A DNA stretch of 9,791 nt, taken from Pseudomonadota bacterium (GTDB lineage: Bacteria; Pseudomonadota; Gammaproteobacteria; Acidiferrobacterales; Acidiferrobacteraceae). The stretch is from the NCBI GenBank assembly GCA_021795255.1, contig JAJYPQ010000122.1:1-9791 (forward strand), in the 5' to 3' direction. Position 1 is the stretch's first letter; each line of letters begins with the position of its first letter. Of this stretch, positions 1 to 5,437 are shown one piece after another. Under the pieces are notes generated by a model. It did not search any database, was not told the origin of the DNA, and saw only the letters and a program-made list of their open reading frames with translations. A program made the translations under genes and the position numbers.

Positions 1-580
1 GGTCACGTGTATTTACATCCGCCAAGCCGAGGCCTTGGGTCTTGGGCACGCCGTGCTGTGCGCGCGCCAAGTGGTAGGCGACGCGCCGTTTGCGGTGATC
101 TTGGCCGATGATCTGATTGATGCTAAGCCATCGGCCTTGCGCCAAATGGTCGATCTTTACGGGCATTATCATAACGCCATTATCGGTGTCCAAAACGTGG
201 CGCCGGAAGACACCGGTTCCTACGGCATCGTGCGCACACGGGCCTGGGATGACAGACTGCATCGCGTGGAAGGGATCGTCGAGAAGCCGGCCCCGGGTAA
301 GGCCCCGTCCACCCTCGGTGTGGTCGGGCGGTATATTCTGACGCCGCGCATCTTTAATTTGCTCGAAAGCCTCGGGGCCGGGTCCGGCGGCGAGATCCAG
401 CTCACAGATGGTATTGCGCAGTTACTGGAAAGGGAGCAGGTGCTGGCCTACGAGTTTGACGGCAAGCGCTATGACTGCGGGAGTAAACTGGGCTACCTTG
501 AGGCGACCGTCGAATACGCTTTACGTCACCCCCAGCTGAAGGACGAGTTTCGTGCCTATCTCAAAGGTCTGACCCTGTAG
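1..580 (+). CDS. galU: UTP--glucose-1-phosphate uridylyltransferase, 3' part
   Basis: The reading frame is open from the window edge (first full codon at base 2), so the gene begins outside the window; 192 residues are visible out of about 290-300 in the family. The protein makes UDP-glucose from UTP and glucose-1-phosphate in the cytoplasm, feeding envelope polysaccharide and other sugar-nucleotide pathways. Visible GalU hallmarks are GLGHAV near the start, the FAVILADDLID segment (E. coli has VAVILPDVILD), GIVEKP, VGRYIL, GEIQLTDGIAQLL and YDCGSKLGYLEATVEYALRH, in the family order and spacing. The TAG stop closes a normal C-terminus (FRAYLKGLTL). The next gene on the same strand starts 289 nt later and has its own promoter candidate, so co-transcription is not implied. 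The identification is secure; only the N-terminal nucleotide-binding part is missing, because of the window boundary. Confidence 0.95.
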   Translation, partial: VTCIYIRQAEALGLGHAVLCARQVVGDAPFAVILADDLIDAKPSALRQMVDLYGHYHNAIIGVQNVAPEDTGSYGIVRTRAWDDRLHRVEGIVEKPAPGKAPSTLGVVGRYILTPRIFNLLESLGAGSGGEIQLTDGIAQLLEREQVLAYEFDGKRYDCGSKLGYLEATVEYALRHPQLKDEFRAYLKGLTL

Positions 581-656
581 AGGTCGCTGACCCCGAAGGC
601 GGACCCATCGCGATTCAGGCAGTCCATGCCCGCTATGATCGGTGCGTCGGTGTTTT

Positions 657-724
657 CCGACCCAAGGCAACCTTGCAAAGTTCGCGGATCGCCCGGCGGA
701 CCGGCAAAAGGCGCCTTGGGTCGG
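657..724. repeat. Perfect 12-bp inverted repeat, 44-nt loop
   Basis: CCGACCCAAGGC at 657-668 is the exact reverse complement of GCCTTGGGTCGG at 713-724. The stem could continue inward: CC at 671-672 pairs with GG at 710-711, and TTGC at 673-676 pairs with GCAA at 704-707, with small bulges. The left arm's CCGAC can also pair with GTCGG at 646-650 (loop TGTTTT), so two mutually exclusive stems are possible. It lies 77 nt after the galU stop and about 145 nt before dsrE. It could be an RNA structure, a mobile-element remnant, or a protein site. Confidence 0.7.
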
Positions 725-751
725 CCCATTCCTTGGGAAAGCCTTGCTTTA

Positions 752-777
752 CCGAGCGTATGGGGGTTTTGGCTCGG
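752..777 (+). repeat. 6-bp hairpin upstream of dsrE
   Basis: CCGAGC at 752-757 pairs perfectly with GCTCGG at 772-777 around a 14-nt loop that contains a run of five G and four T. The T-run is in the loop, not after the stem, so a terminator reading is not supported. It may form part of a larger folded RNA with the inverted repeat upstream. Confidence 0.4.
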
Positions 778-826
778 AGAACCCGATGGCGCGCATGTCG
801 CTATGGGATTTACGGGCGGAAGCCGC

Positions 827-832
827 TATAAT
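827..832 (+). promoter_or_regulatory. Candidate sigma70 -10 box for the dsrE-hpt-MTIP unit
   Basis: A perfect TATAAT hexamer sits 37 nt before the dsrE ATG, which would give a leader of about 30 nt. No good -35 hexamer lies 16-18 nt upstream, so the promoter may need an activator or may be weak. A GGAG Shine-Dalgarno at 859-862, 7 nt before the ATG at 870, supports that start. Confidence 0.5.
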
Positions 833-869
833 CGCGCGTCTTTCTTTGACCGATTTGCGGAGTAATGTA

Positions 870-1238
870 ATGGCTGACAAGCTTCTTATGATGATGGTGA
901 ATACCGATCCTAGTAACCCCTCCGAACTCGGTGCGCCGTTTTTTCAAGCGACCGTGGCCGCGGCCATGGAATACGAGGTCACCGTGGTCTTAACGGCCCG
1001 CGCGGGCGAGCTCGCCATCAAAGGTGTAGCCGAAAAGCTTTTTGTGCAGGAAGGCAGCACGAAGTCCGTCTATGACTTTATAAAAGACGCGCACGAAGCA
1101 GGCGTCCACTTTAAGGTATGCACCCCGACACTCGAACTGTGGGGCAAAGACCTCATTCCCGAAATCGAAGAGACGGTAGGCGGCGCGTATGTCATTACGC
1201 AGGCCATGGATGACGACACCGTAACCTTCACCTACTAA
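870..1238 (+). CDS. DsrE-family sulfur-relay-like protein
   Basis: A 122-residue single-domain protein of the DsrE/DsrF-like (TusD-related) fold. The start at 870 is chosen because GGAG at 859-862 lies 7 nt upstream and because the family begins with a short strand like MADKLLMMMVNTDP; the frame is open further upstream to 642, but that part is non-coding in character. Residues 1-12 and 35-43 look like the core beta strands. The segment HFKVCTPTLELWG carries the only cysteine, Cys84, at the position where DsrE-type proteins hold their sulfur-carrying cysteine. Known family members move persulfide sulfur in tRNA thiolation or dissimilatory sulfur oxidation; that this one does so is inferred. 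There is no signal peptide, so it is cytoplasmic. No partner subunits (DsrF/DsrH or TusBC) are next to it; instead it leads a purine salvage pair, with hpt starting 15 nt downstream. Confidence 0.8.
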   Translation: MADKLLMMMVNTDPSNPSELGAPFFQATVAAAMEYEVTVVLTARAGELAIKGVAEKLFVQEGSTKSVYDFIKDAHEAGVHFKVCTPTLELWGKDLIPEIEETVGGAYVITQAMDDDTVTFTY

Positions 1239-1253
1239 GCCCTTCTTGATCGT

Positions 1254-1811
1254 ATGGAAGGGGATGGGGCGGCGCAGGGACGGCAAGCCTGGGCACTCTT
1301 GGAGGCGGCTGAACAGCTGTTTTCGGAATCCGAGGTGGATCAAGCCCTCAATCGGATGGCGCAGGACCTCCATGGCGCCGTAGCGGACGCTAACCCTATC
1401 CTCATGGTGGTTTTGAATGGTGCCCTGGTATTTGCAGGGCACCTCCTCCCGCGACTCAATTTTCCCTTGGAAGTGGACTACGTCCATGCAACGCGTTATC
1501 GCGGGGCGTTGACGGGTGGCGACCTGGCCTGGGTTGCGGGACCGAGCCTGTCGGTGACTGGTCGTACCGTGGTTCTGCTTGACGATATCCTTGATGAAGG
1601 GACGACCTTAAAGGCTTTGACGCAAAGCCTTTACGCACGCGGGGCCGCCCATGTTTTGAAGGCCGTTTTAGTCACAAAGCTGCGAGCGCGTTCTGCGGAT
1701 CTAGCGGCCGATTTTTCGGGTCTCGATGTCCCGGATCGTTATGTATTCGGTTACGGCATGGATTACGAAGGGTATTTACGCAACGCGAAGGGGATTTACG
1801 CGCTCAGATGA
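1254..1811 (+). CDS. hpt: Hypoxanthine-guanine phosphoribosyltransferase
   Basis: A 185-residue cytoplasmic salvage enzyme that joins hypoxanthine or guanine to PRPP, giving IMP or GMP. The type I PRTase PRPP loop is plain at residues 106-119 (VVLLDDILDEGTTL, with adjacent Asp110/Asp111). The VLNGALVF segment (53-60) is the pyrophosphate-loop region; it has LNG where many relatives have LKG. Lys142 in TKLRARS and the C-terminal PDRYVFGYGMDYEGYLRN (160-177) form the purine-binding side. The start at 1254 is the first in-frame ATG, 15 nt after the dsrE stop; its ribosome-binding site is poor, so translation may depend on coupling to dsrE. The stop overlaps the next gene's start in an ATGA. Together with that gene it would turn S-methyl-5'-thioinosine into hypoxanthine and then IMP. 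Confidence 0.93.
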   Translation: MEGDGAAQGRQAWALLEAAEQLFSESEVDQALNRMAQDLHGAVADANPILMVVLNGALVFAGHLLPRLNFPLEVDYVHATRYRGALTGGDLAWVAGPSLSVTGRTVVLLDDILDEGTTLKALTQSLYARGAAHVLKAVLVTKLRARSADLAADFSGLDVPDRYVFGYGMDYEGYLRNAKGIYALR

Positions 1812-2575
1812 AGATGCTGGCCATTATCGGTGGGAGCGGACTTACCCACCTCCGTAATCTGACGGTACGCGAGCGCCGTGTTTTGCATACCCCGTACGGC
1901 GAGCCATCTGCGCCTATGGTCTATGGGGCGGTCGGGGGACATGACGTCATTTTTTTGCCGCGTCATGGACACGGACATACCATTCCGCCGCACCGTGTTA
2001 ATTATCAAGCCAATCTCTGGGCCCTCAAGGAGTGCGGCGCAAGCCACGTCATTGCCGTGAACGCAGTCGGCGCGATTCGGCTGAGTCTGGTACCAGGGAG
2101 CCTAGTGTTGCCTGACCAAATTATCGATTACACCTATGGCCGTGCCCATACCTTTTTCGGCAGTAGCCCGGAACCCGTGACCCATGTGGATTTCACCCAT
2201 CCCTATTGCGAGGCCTTACGCGAGGTTTTGCGCGACGGCGCCGCGCGGGCCGGGCTCGAGTTGGCCTCGGGGGCTACCTATGCCGCGACCCAAGGCCCAC
2301 GTTTTGAGACCGTAGCGGAGATCCGCCGCTTGGAACGCGATGGTGCGGATATTGTGGGTATGACCGGCATGCCGGAGGCGGGACTCGCGCGCGAAGTCGG
2401 TCTTTGCTACGCCTCGCTCGCGGTGGTCGCGAATTTTGCGGCCGGGAAGACCGCAGGCGAAATCGATCTGCGGACCATAGAACGCTATTTAGAGACCGGC
2501 ATGAGTCAGGTCCGGTCCTTGCTCGAGGAGGCGATTCCTCGCCTTTATGACCCCGCATCCCTGCCCGAGGCGTGA
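1808..2575 (+). CDS. S-methyl-5'-thioinosine phosphorylase (MTAP/PNP family)
   Basis: A 255-residue purine nucleoside phosphorylase of the MTAP branch. It splits a methylthio-nucleoside with phosphate, releasing the base and 5-methylthioribose-1-phosphate. Phosphate and ribose contacts are visible: IIGGSGL (6-12), PRHG (51-54), NAVGAI (85-90), GPRFET (163-168) and GMTGMPEAGLARE (184-196). At the base-recognition site the protein reads VVANFAAGK: Asn209 and Ala211 stand where human MTAP has two aspartates that select adenine. An Asn at this place is typical of enzymes that take 6-oxopurines, so methylthioinosine (the Pseudomonas MTIP type) is the likely substrate rather than methylthioadenosine. 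ATG overlaps the hpt stop (ATGA), so the two are translationally coupled, and the released hypoxanthine is the hpt substrate. The stop is 4 nt from the convergent csiV-like gene. Confidence 0.9.
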   Translation: MKMLAIIGGSGLTHLRNLTVRERRVLHTPYGEPSAPMVYGAVGGHDVIFLPRHGHGHTIPPHRVNYQANLWALKECGASHVIAVNAVGAIRLSLVPGSLVLPDQIIDYTYGRAHTFFGSSPEPVTHVDFTHPYCEALREVLRDGAARAGLELASGATYAATQGPRFETVAEIRRLERDGADIVGMTGMPEAGLAREVGLCYASLAVVANFAAGKTAGEIDLRTIERYLETGMSQVRSLLEEAIPRLYDPASLPEA

Positions 2576-2579
2576 AGCC

Positions 2580-3155
2580 TTAGTGGCCCGCTCCGAGCGG
2601 ACCTTCGTAGGGGACGACGCGCACAAGGACCCCGAACTTCGGGTGATCAAAATAATTCGTTCTGTGTAAGGCCACCGGGCGCGATTCCCGGAGCTGATAG
2701 GTGGTGTCTGAAGAATCGGTGCTCTGAAGGTCCCCGCTGGGCGTGTAATGGAGGTCTAGGGCGACATGGATGAGGTGCCAGCGAAAGACGCGGATGACGC
2801 CTTTTAGGTGACCGTCCCTGTGGCTTTCAATGCGAATCGCTTTAGTTGTCCGTAGGTCCACCATATTCTGTACCCAACTGCGGGCGGCAAGAATCGTATA
2901 GTGAGGATGGCGGGACAGAATCGACTGGGCTATCGCGAGTTGGGAGCCTGTGGGGAGACTCGTGCTCGGCGACAAGGCCTTCTTAAAGCCTGTGATAGGC
3001 GAAATCTTCTCTTCGTTCCAGTGCTCGTGACCGTCAAGCTTGCGCAGGTGGTTTGCGAATATCAGCACTTGGACCTCGTAGAGGGGGGTTTTGGCGGCGA
3101 GCGCCTGGGTACAAAGACCGAGGATGGCCAGGAAAATCGGAAGGATACGGCGCAC
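2580..3155 (-). CDS. csiV: CsiV-family periplasmic protein (peptidoglycan-binding type)
   Basis: A 191-residue protein with a Sec signal peptide: MRRILPIFLAILGLCTQALA, with likely cleavage after ALA at about residue 20. Cys15 is not in a proper lipobox, so a lipoprotein is unlikely. The start is a GTG at 3155 chosen for its AAGGAG Shine-Dalgarno 6 nt upstream; the longer frame from 3203 lacks one and would bury the signal peptide. Family features are YEVQVLIFANH (26-36), LSRHPHYTILAARSWVQ (80-96), the strand-rich GVIRVFRWHLIHVALDLHY (119-137), and the C-terminal LRESRPVALHRTNYFDHPKFGVLVRVVPYE with the signature DHPKFGVLV. In Vibrio, CsiV binds peptidoglycan and was described as a periplasmic cell-shape factor; the role here is inferred. 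Relatives usually adjoin mfd on the same strand, whereas here mfd is 4.5 kb away. Convergent with the MTIP gene by a 4-nt gap. Confidence 0.8.
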   Translation of the reverse strand: MRRILPIFLAILGLCTQALAAKTPLYEVQVLIFANHLRKLDGHEHWNEEKISPITGFKKALSPSTSLPTGSQLAIAQSILSRHPHYTILAARSWVQNMVDLRTTKAIRIESHRDGHLKGVIRVFRWHLIHVALDLHYTPSGDLQSTDSSDTTYQLRESRPVALHRTNYFDHPKFGVLVRVVPYEGPLGAGH

Positions 3156-3167
3156 ACGAGGCTCCTT

Positions 3168-3176
3168 TGATACAAT
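3168..3176 (+). promoter_or_regulatory. Extended -10 promoter candidate for def
   Basis: TG at 3168-3169, one base, then TACAAT at 3171-3176 form an extended -10 element, with no clear -35. A start near 3183 gives a leader of about 32 nt. An AAAGGG ribosome-binding site at 3202-3207 lies 7 nt before the def ATG. The element overlaps the leader region of the divergent csiV-like gene. Confidence 0.45.
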
Positions 3177-3182
3177 GCCCTT

Positions 3183-3211
3183 AGTATGGGGCCATAGCGG
3201 CAAAGGGTAAA
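3183..3211 (-). promoter_or_regulatory. Weak sigma70 promoter candidate for the csiV-like gene
   Basis: On the minus strand, TTTACC (plus 3206-3211) and CATACT (plus 3183-3188) are separated by 17 nt; each matches 4 of 6 consensus bases. The gene's AAGGAG (minus strand, plus 3162-3167) and GTG follow. The two divergent promoters overlap within 59 bp, so def and csiV could compete for polymerase. Confidence 0.3.
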
Positions 3212-3214
3212 GTC

Positions 3215-3751
3215 ATGACGGTAAGGGCTGTGCGACAGATGGGCGATCCGTTGTTGTTTGCGCGGGCGCAAGAAGTCCCGGTGGTCTCGGCGGCCGCGCT
3301 TTCAGAGCTCGTGACCGATATGAAGGACACGATGGCGGCCTTAAGCGGAGCGGGTCTTGCGGCCCCGCAGATAGGCGTCCCGCTGCGCGTGGTGATCTTC
3401 GGGGTCCATGCGAACCCCCGCTATCCGCAGGTGGCCGAGGTCCCCGATACCATTCTTGTGAATCCGGTCATTGAGCCGCTCGGCGAAGAGCAGGAGGAGG
3501 GCTGGGAAGGGTGTCTCAGCGTGCCCGGCATGCGCGGTCTGGTTCCGCGTTATCGCCGTATCCGCTATCGGGGCTTTGATATCGATGGCGTCCCCATCGA
3601 GCGCGAGGCCGAGGGTTTTCATGCCCGGGTCGTGCAACACGAATGCGACCATCTCGACGGTATTCTCTACCCCTTGCGTATCCATGATCTCAAGTTCTTC
3701 GGCTATGAGGCGACCTTATTTCCCGAGGGTTACAGCCTGCCGGACTCCTAA
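3215..3751 (+). CDS. def: Peptide deformylase
   Basis: A 178-residue cytoplasmic metalloenzyme that removes the formyl group from the N-terminal methionine of new proteins. All three family motifs are intact: [10 protein letters not shown] (45-54), EGCLS (98-102, metal ligand Cys100) and QHECDHLDG (141-149, metal ligands His142 and His146, catalytic Glu143). The extended charged segment [18 protein letters not shown] precedes motif 2 as in bacterial type I-like enzymes. Start at 3215 is supported by AAAGGG 7 nt upstream and the usual N-terminal pattern with GDPLL. It is not followed by fmt, the common partner gene; the next coding region is leftward and belongs to a toxin-antitoxin module. 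It faces mfd from the other side of the accessory segment. The enzyme should be active by sequence. Confidence 0.96.
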   Translation: MTVRAVRQMGDPLLFARAQEVPVVSAAALSELVTDMKDTMAALSGAGLAAPQIGVPLRVVIFGVHANPRYPQVAEVPDTILVNPVIEPLGEEQEEGWEGCLSVPGMRGLVPRYRRIRYRGFDIDGVPIEREAEGFHARVVQHECDHLDGILYPLRIHDLKFFGYEATLFPEGYSLPDS

Positions 3752-3756
3752 AGTCC

Positions 3757-3786
3757 CCTTAAGACTCGAACATGCCTGAGGTTTTT
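3757..3786 (+). terminator. Weak intrinsic terminator candidate after def
   Basis: CCTTAAG at 3757-3763 can pair with CCTGAGG at 3775-3781 in six of seven positions (one G-T pair, one mismatch) around an 11-nt loop, followed at once by five T (3782-3786). It begins 5 nt after the def stop. The stem is weak, so efficiency is doubtful. Confidence 0.35.
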
Positions 3787-4087
3787 GGGAGTGCGGATAG
3801 CGTCACTCACCGCAGTCGCTTGGGCTTGTAGACGGGGGCCTCCGGTCACGAAAAACCGAGGGGCATCCCCGTTCTGGGAGCAGCCAGTAAGCGCCTGAGG
3901 CAGCACGGTCAATCGTGCGCTCCTGGCGCGGCTCGACCGGATCGTTCGCGGGCCGGGAGGCGCCTAATCCTGCCATGCTGCGTACCAACTCCGCACGGTG
4001 CGGCCTGACAAAGACCAAGACGTGATCGCGCAGAGTACGCGACCCCGCCCTTTTTGTGGACCGGATGTCTTGTTGGTTTTGCCGGCG
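3787..4087. other. Non-coding def-mqsA spacer with short repeats
   Basis: No recognisable gene. A 71-codon leftward frame (4018-3803) exists but has no start signals and no recognisable domain. The stretch holds three copies of GACCGGAT (3935-3942, 4059-4066, 4101-4108, the last inside the end of mqsA), an odd palindrome CCGCAC-G-GTGCGG at 3991-4003, a GGGG-CAT-CCCC hairpin at 3860-3870 within a bulged stem, and GCACG/CGTGC around 3903-3918. The density of short repeats suggests remnants of inserted DNA, though none matches an insertion sequence end I know. Confidence 0.4.
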
Positions 4088-4495
4088 CTATCCTGGTTGG
4101 GACCGGATCTCGTTGAGTAGGTCGGGGTGATTCTCGAGCACTTTCAAAAGTTGTACGAGCGCCAGCGGTGGCTTGGTCTTGCCATTTTCATAACGCGAGA
4201 AGGCGTTGGCGCCGCCCCCGAAGATCTCGGCGGCTTGACGCTGATCCAGGTCGAGTTTCTTGCGCACCCTCGCGATGTACTCCGGGTCGACAAAGGCCGC
4301 ATTCACTTCGCGCTGAAATTGTCCTAGCAAAGTGCTATAGCGGTCACCCTGGTAGCGGTCCAGGATCACCTCGCCGCAGGCCGGGCAGAACTCGCCCGTC
4401 ACCGCCGGGATAGTTGTAGTCTCCCCCTTGTAGGTGTAGGGCAGGTCGCGCGTATCAGGGATCAGTTCCGCGCCACCGCATACGGGACATTTCAT
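4088..4495 (-). CDS. mqsA: Type II antitoxin MqsA (zinc finger plus HTH)
   Basis: A 135-residue antitoxin that binds and inhibits MqsR and represses its own promoter. The N-terminal zinc-binding domain has Cys3, Cys6, Cys37 and Cys40, at the same numbers as E. coli MqsA, and the MqsR-binding segment DLPYTYKGETTTI. The C-terminal HTH has FGGGANAFSRYENG with Asn97 and Arg101, the two DNA-contacting residues known in E. coli, again at the same numbers. It ends LLNEIR plus four extra residues (SQPG). Start choice: an ATG at 4501 overlaps the mqsR stop as ATGA, but the AAGGAG (minus strand, plus 4504-4509) is only 2 nt from it; the ATG at 4495 has 8-nt spacing and gives the E. coli-like MKCPVC start. 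It follows the toxin by 2 nt, the toxin-first order typical of this family. Confidence 0.96.
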   Translation of the reverse strand: MKCPVCGGAELIPDTRDLPYTYKGETTTIPAVTGEFCPACGEVILDRYQGDRYSTLLGQFQREVNAAFVDPEYIARVRKKLDLDQRQAAEIFGGGANAFSRYENGKTKPPLALVQLLKVLENHPDLLNEIRSQPG

Positions 4496-4497
4496 CG

Positions 4498-4797
4498 TCA
4501 TAGCTCCTTGAACGATACGATCAGCACATCGTCGATAACTGTGAGTTTCAGGTACACGTCCCCCGCCGGCGTCCTGGGCCGGTAAACGTCCTGCCAAATC
4601 CTATGATCCGCGTGGGTCGTCATGCTCTTGGTGAAATCCCCAGGCGTCAGCGCCATAACCACGGCGCACATACTGGCCAGATCCGGAATACCGAGGCTGC
4701 GCGCGCCCTGAAAGGCACTCGCGGTTGCGCGGACTTTGTCCGTTGCGATTAAGGCCTTGACCACGTTCAGCGGACAGTGCGGGACGCGCTTCTCCAT
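4498..4797 (-). CDS. mqsR: Type II toxin MqsR (mRNA interferase)
   Basis: A 99-residue RelE-like ribonuclease; E. coli MqsR (98 residues) cuts mRNA at GCU and related sites and influences persistence and biofilm traits. Strong matches are MEKRVPH at the start, KSMTTHADHRIWQDVYRPR (57-75), and VYLKLTVIDDVLIVSFKEL at the end. Lys57, Gln69, Tyr82 and Lys97 correspond to the E. coli active-site residues Lys56, Gln68, Tyr81 and Lys96, so the toxin appears intact. The start is fixed by the family N-terminus, yet no Shine-Dalgarno is present upstream; the probable -10 box is only 7 nt away, so the mRNA may be leaderless or nearly so. mqsA follows directly, with its ribosome-binding site inside the mqsR 3' end. 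Confidence 0.97.
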   Translation of the reverse strand: MEKRVPHCPLNVVKALIATDKVRATASAFQGARSLGIPDLASMCAVVMALTPGDFTKSMTTHADHRIWQDVYRPRTPAGDVYLKLTVIDDVLIVSFKEL

Positions 4798-4804
4798 AGA
4801 GTCT

Positions 4805-4832
4805 ATGATAACCTACTAGGCATAATTTGCAA
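4805..4832 (-). promoter_or_regulatory. mqsRA promoter with MqsA-type operator
   Basis: On the minus strand TTGCAA (-35, plus 4827-4832) and TATCAT (-10, plus 4805-4810) are 16 nt apart. Inside the spacer, plus 4810-4822 reads AACCT-ACT-AGGCA, close to the E. coli mqsRA palindrome of the form ACCT-N(2-4)-AGGT, with one arm imperfect. A wider inverted repeat, ATAACC (4808-4813) with GGTTAT (4836-4841), brackets the -35. Bound MqsA would block polymerase. The -10 is 7 nt from the mqsR ATG. Confidence 0.65.
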
Positions 4833-4872
4833 GTCGGTTATATTGGCGCGGGGGAGTTCAGTCTGCAAAGGC

Positions 4873-4886
4873 CGCAGTTGACTGCG
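4873..4886. repeat. Palindrome CGCAGT-TG-ACTGCG
   Basis: Perfect 6-bp arms around a 2-bp centre, 76 nt upstream of the mqsR start. The tiny centre makes a hairpin unlikely and suits a dimeric DNA-binding protein, but the distance from the mqsR promoter (about 40 nt upstream of the -35) and the unknown binder leave its role open. Confidence 0.4.
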
Positions 4887-4949
4887 CCTCCTGGCCGGTC
4901 AAAGCAAGCTAGGTGCTCGTTTGCAACGATTTTGACGACCCCGGAGGAC

Positions 4950-4986
4950 GCCTTTAGGGTTATGTAAAACGCAAGGCGCTAAAGGC
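4950..4986. repeat. 8-bp inverted repeat, 21-nt loop
   Basis: GCCTTTAG at 4950-4957 is the exact reverse complement of CTAAAGGC at 4979-4986. AAGGC at 4973-4977 can pair alternatively with part of the left arm. It is not linked to any gene end, and no T-run follows. Confidence 0.4.
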
Positions 4987-5410
4987 CCAAAGCCCGTCGC
5001 GGTCGACCCGCTGGGAGGCTGTATCCACGTCGAGAGGGACCCTCGAGCGGCGGTCTCGCAGCCCCGATCTATTGTCGTTCTTTATCGATTTCTGAAAGGT
5101 CACGGGCGTGTTCGATGCCTGGGGCAAGCTCAGACCTCCTCCAGGTGTCGGAGGACCGCTGCAAGCTACTGCGGAGAAACCAGGGACGAGCACGAGACCG
5201 TGGCGGGCCCTACCTCGCCGTGATCACAGCCGGGGTCTGTGCGCTGACCGCGACCGGCACGAAGGCCGAGGCTTGTGATGCGACGCAGACGGGGCGGCCA
5301 GCTTCCAGACCGGCCTTTCAACTCTTGGCTGCGGCGATAGAAAGGGATGAGGCGCAGACCGTGCCGGGAACAGAAGGCACGGGTACTTTTGCCGCGTGCC
5401 TCATACCCGG

Positions 5411-5437
5411 CAAAAAGCCTCCGCCATTCTTCGGAGG
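5411..5437 (-). terminator. Intrinsic terminator candidate for abiEi-abiEii
   Basis: On the minus strand, CCTCCG (plus 5432-5437) pairs with CGGAGG (plus 5418-5423) around an 8-nt loop, then one C and five T (plus 5412-5416). The orientation and GC-rich stem fit a leftward Rho-independent terminator about 147 nt after the abiEii stop; it would insulate the mqsRA module from abiE read-through. Confidence 0.5.

Larger units (their letters stand above)
581..869. other. Non-coding galU-dsrE spacer with hairpins
   Basis: This 289-nt gap has no convincing gene. Open frames cross it (for example an in-frame extension of the dsrE frame from 642), but they lack ribosome-binding sites and show no family-like protein. 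What it holds: a perfect 12-bp inverted repeat (657-668 with 713-724), a competing short stem (646-650 with 657-661), a 6-bp hairpin (752-757 with 772-777), and a TATAAT box at 827-832. No U-tract follows the stems, so they are not standard intrinsic terminators for galU. I could not match the region to a riboswitch class or known small RNA by eye. Confidence 0.6.

Noticed and set aside
642..869. N-terminal extension of the dsrE frame up to 642
   Set aside because: No ribosome-binding site, composition unlike a protein, it crosses the inverted repeats and the TATAAT box, and the GGAG-ATG at 870 gives the standard family length.
581..869. Known riboswitch (cyclic di-GMP, SAM or purine class) in the galU-dsrE gap
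   Set aside because: I looked for core motifs of these classes by eye; only a short resemblance around 751-787 to the end of the cyclic di-GMP-I consensus, without its conserved 5' part.
990..1487. Leftward 165-codon frame over dsrE and hpt
   Set aside because: Antisense shadow of two certain genes; no motif or start signal.
3341..3685. Leftward 114-codon frame inside def
   Set aside because: Antisense to the conserved deformylase motifs; no independent evidence.
3803..4018. Leftward 71-codon frame between def and mqsA, considered as a mobile-element fragment
   Set aside because: No ribosome-binding site or recognisable domain, and no terminal repeats; described only as non-coding with repeats.
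5386..5417. CTTTTGCCG/CGGCAAAAAG stem as a bidirectional terminator
   Set aside because: The T-run is on the 5' arm and the A-run on the 3' arm in both directions, the wrong polarity for an intrinsic terminator.
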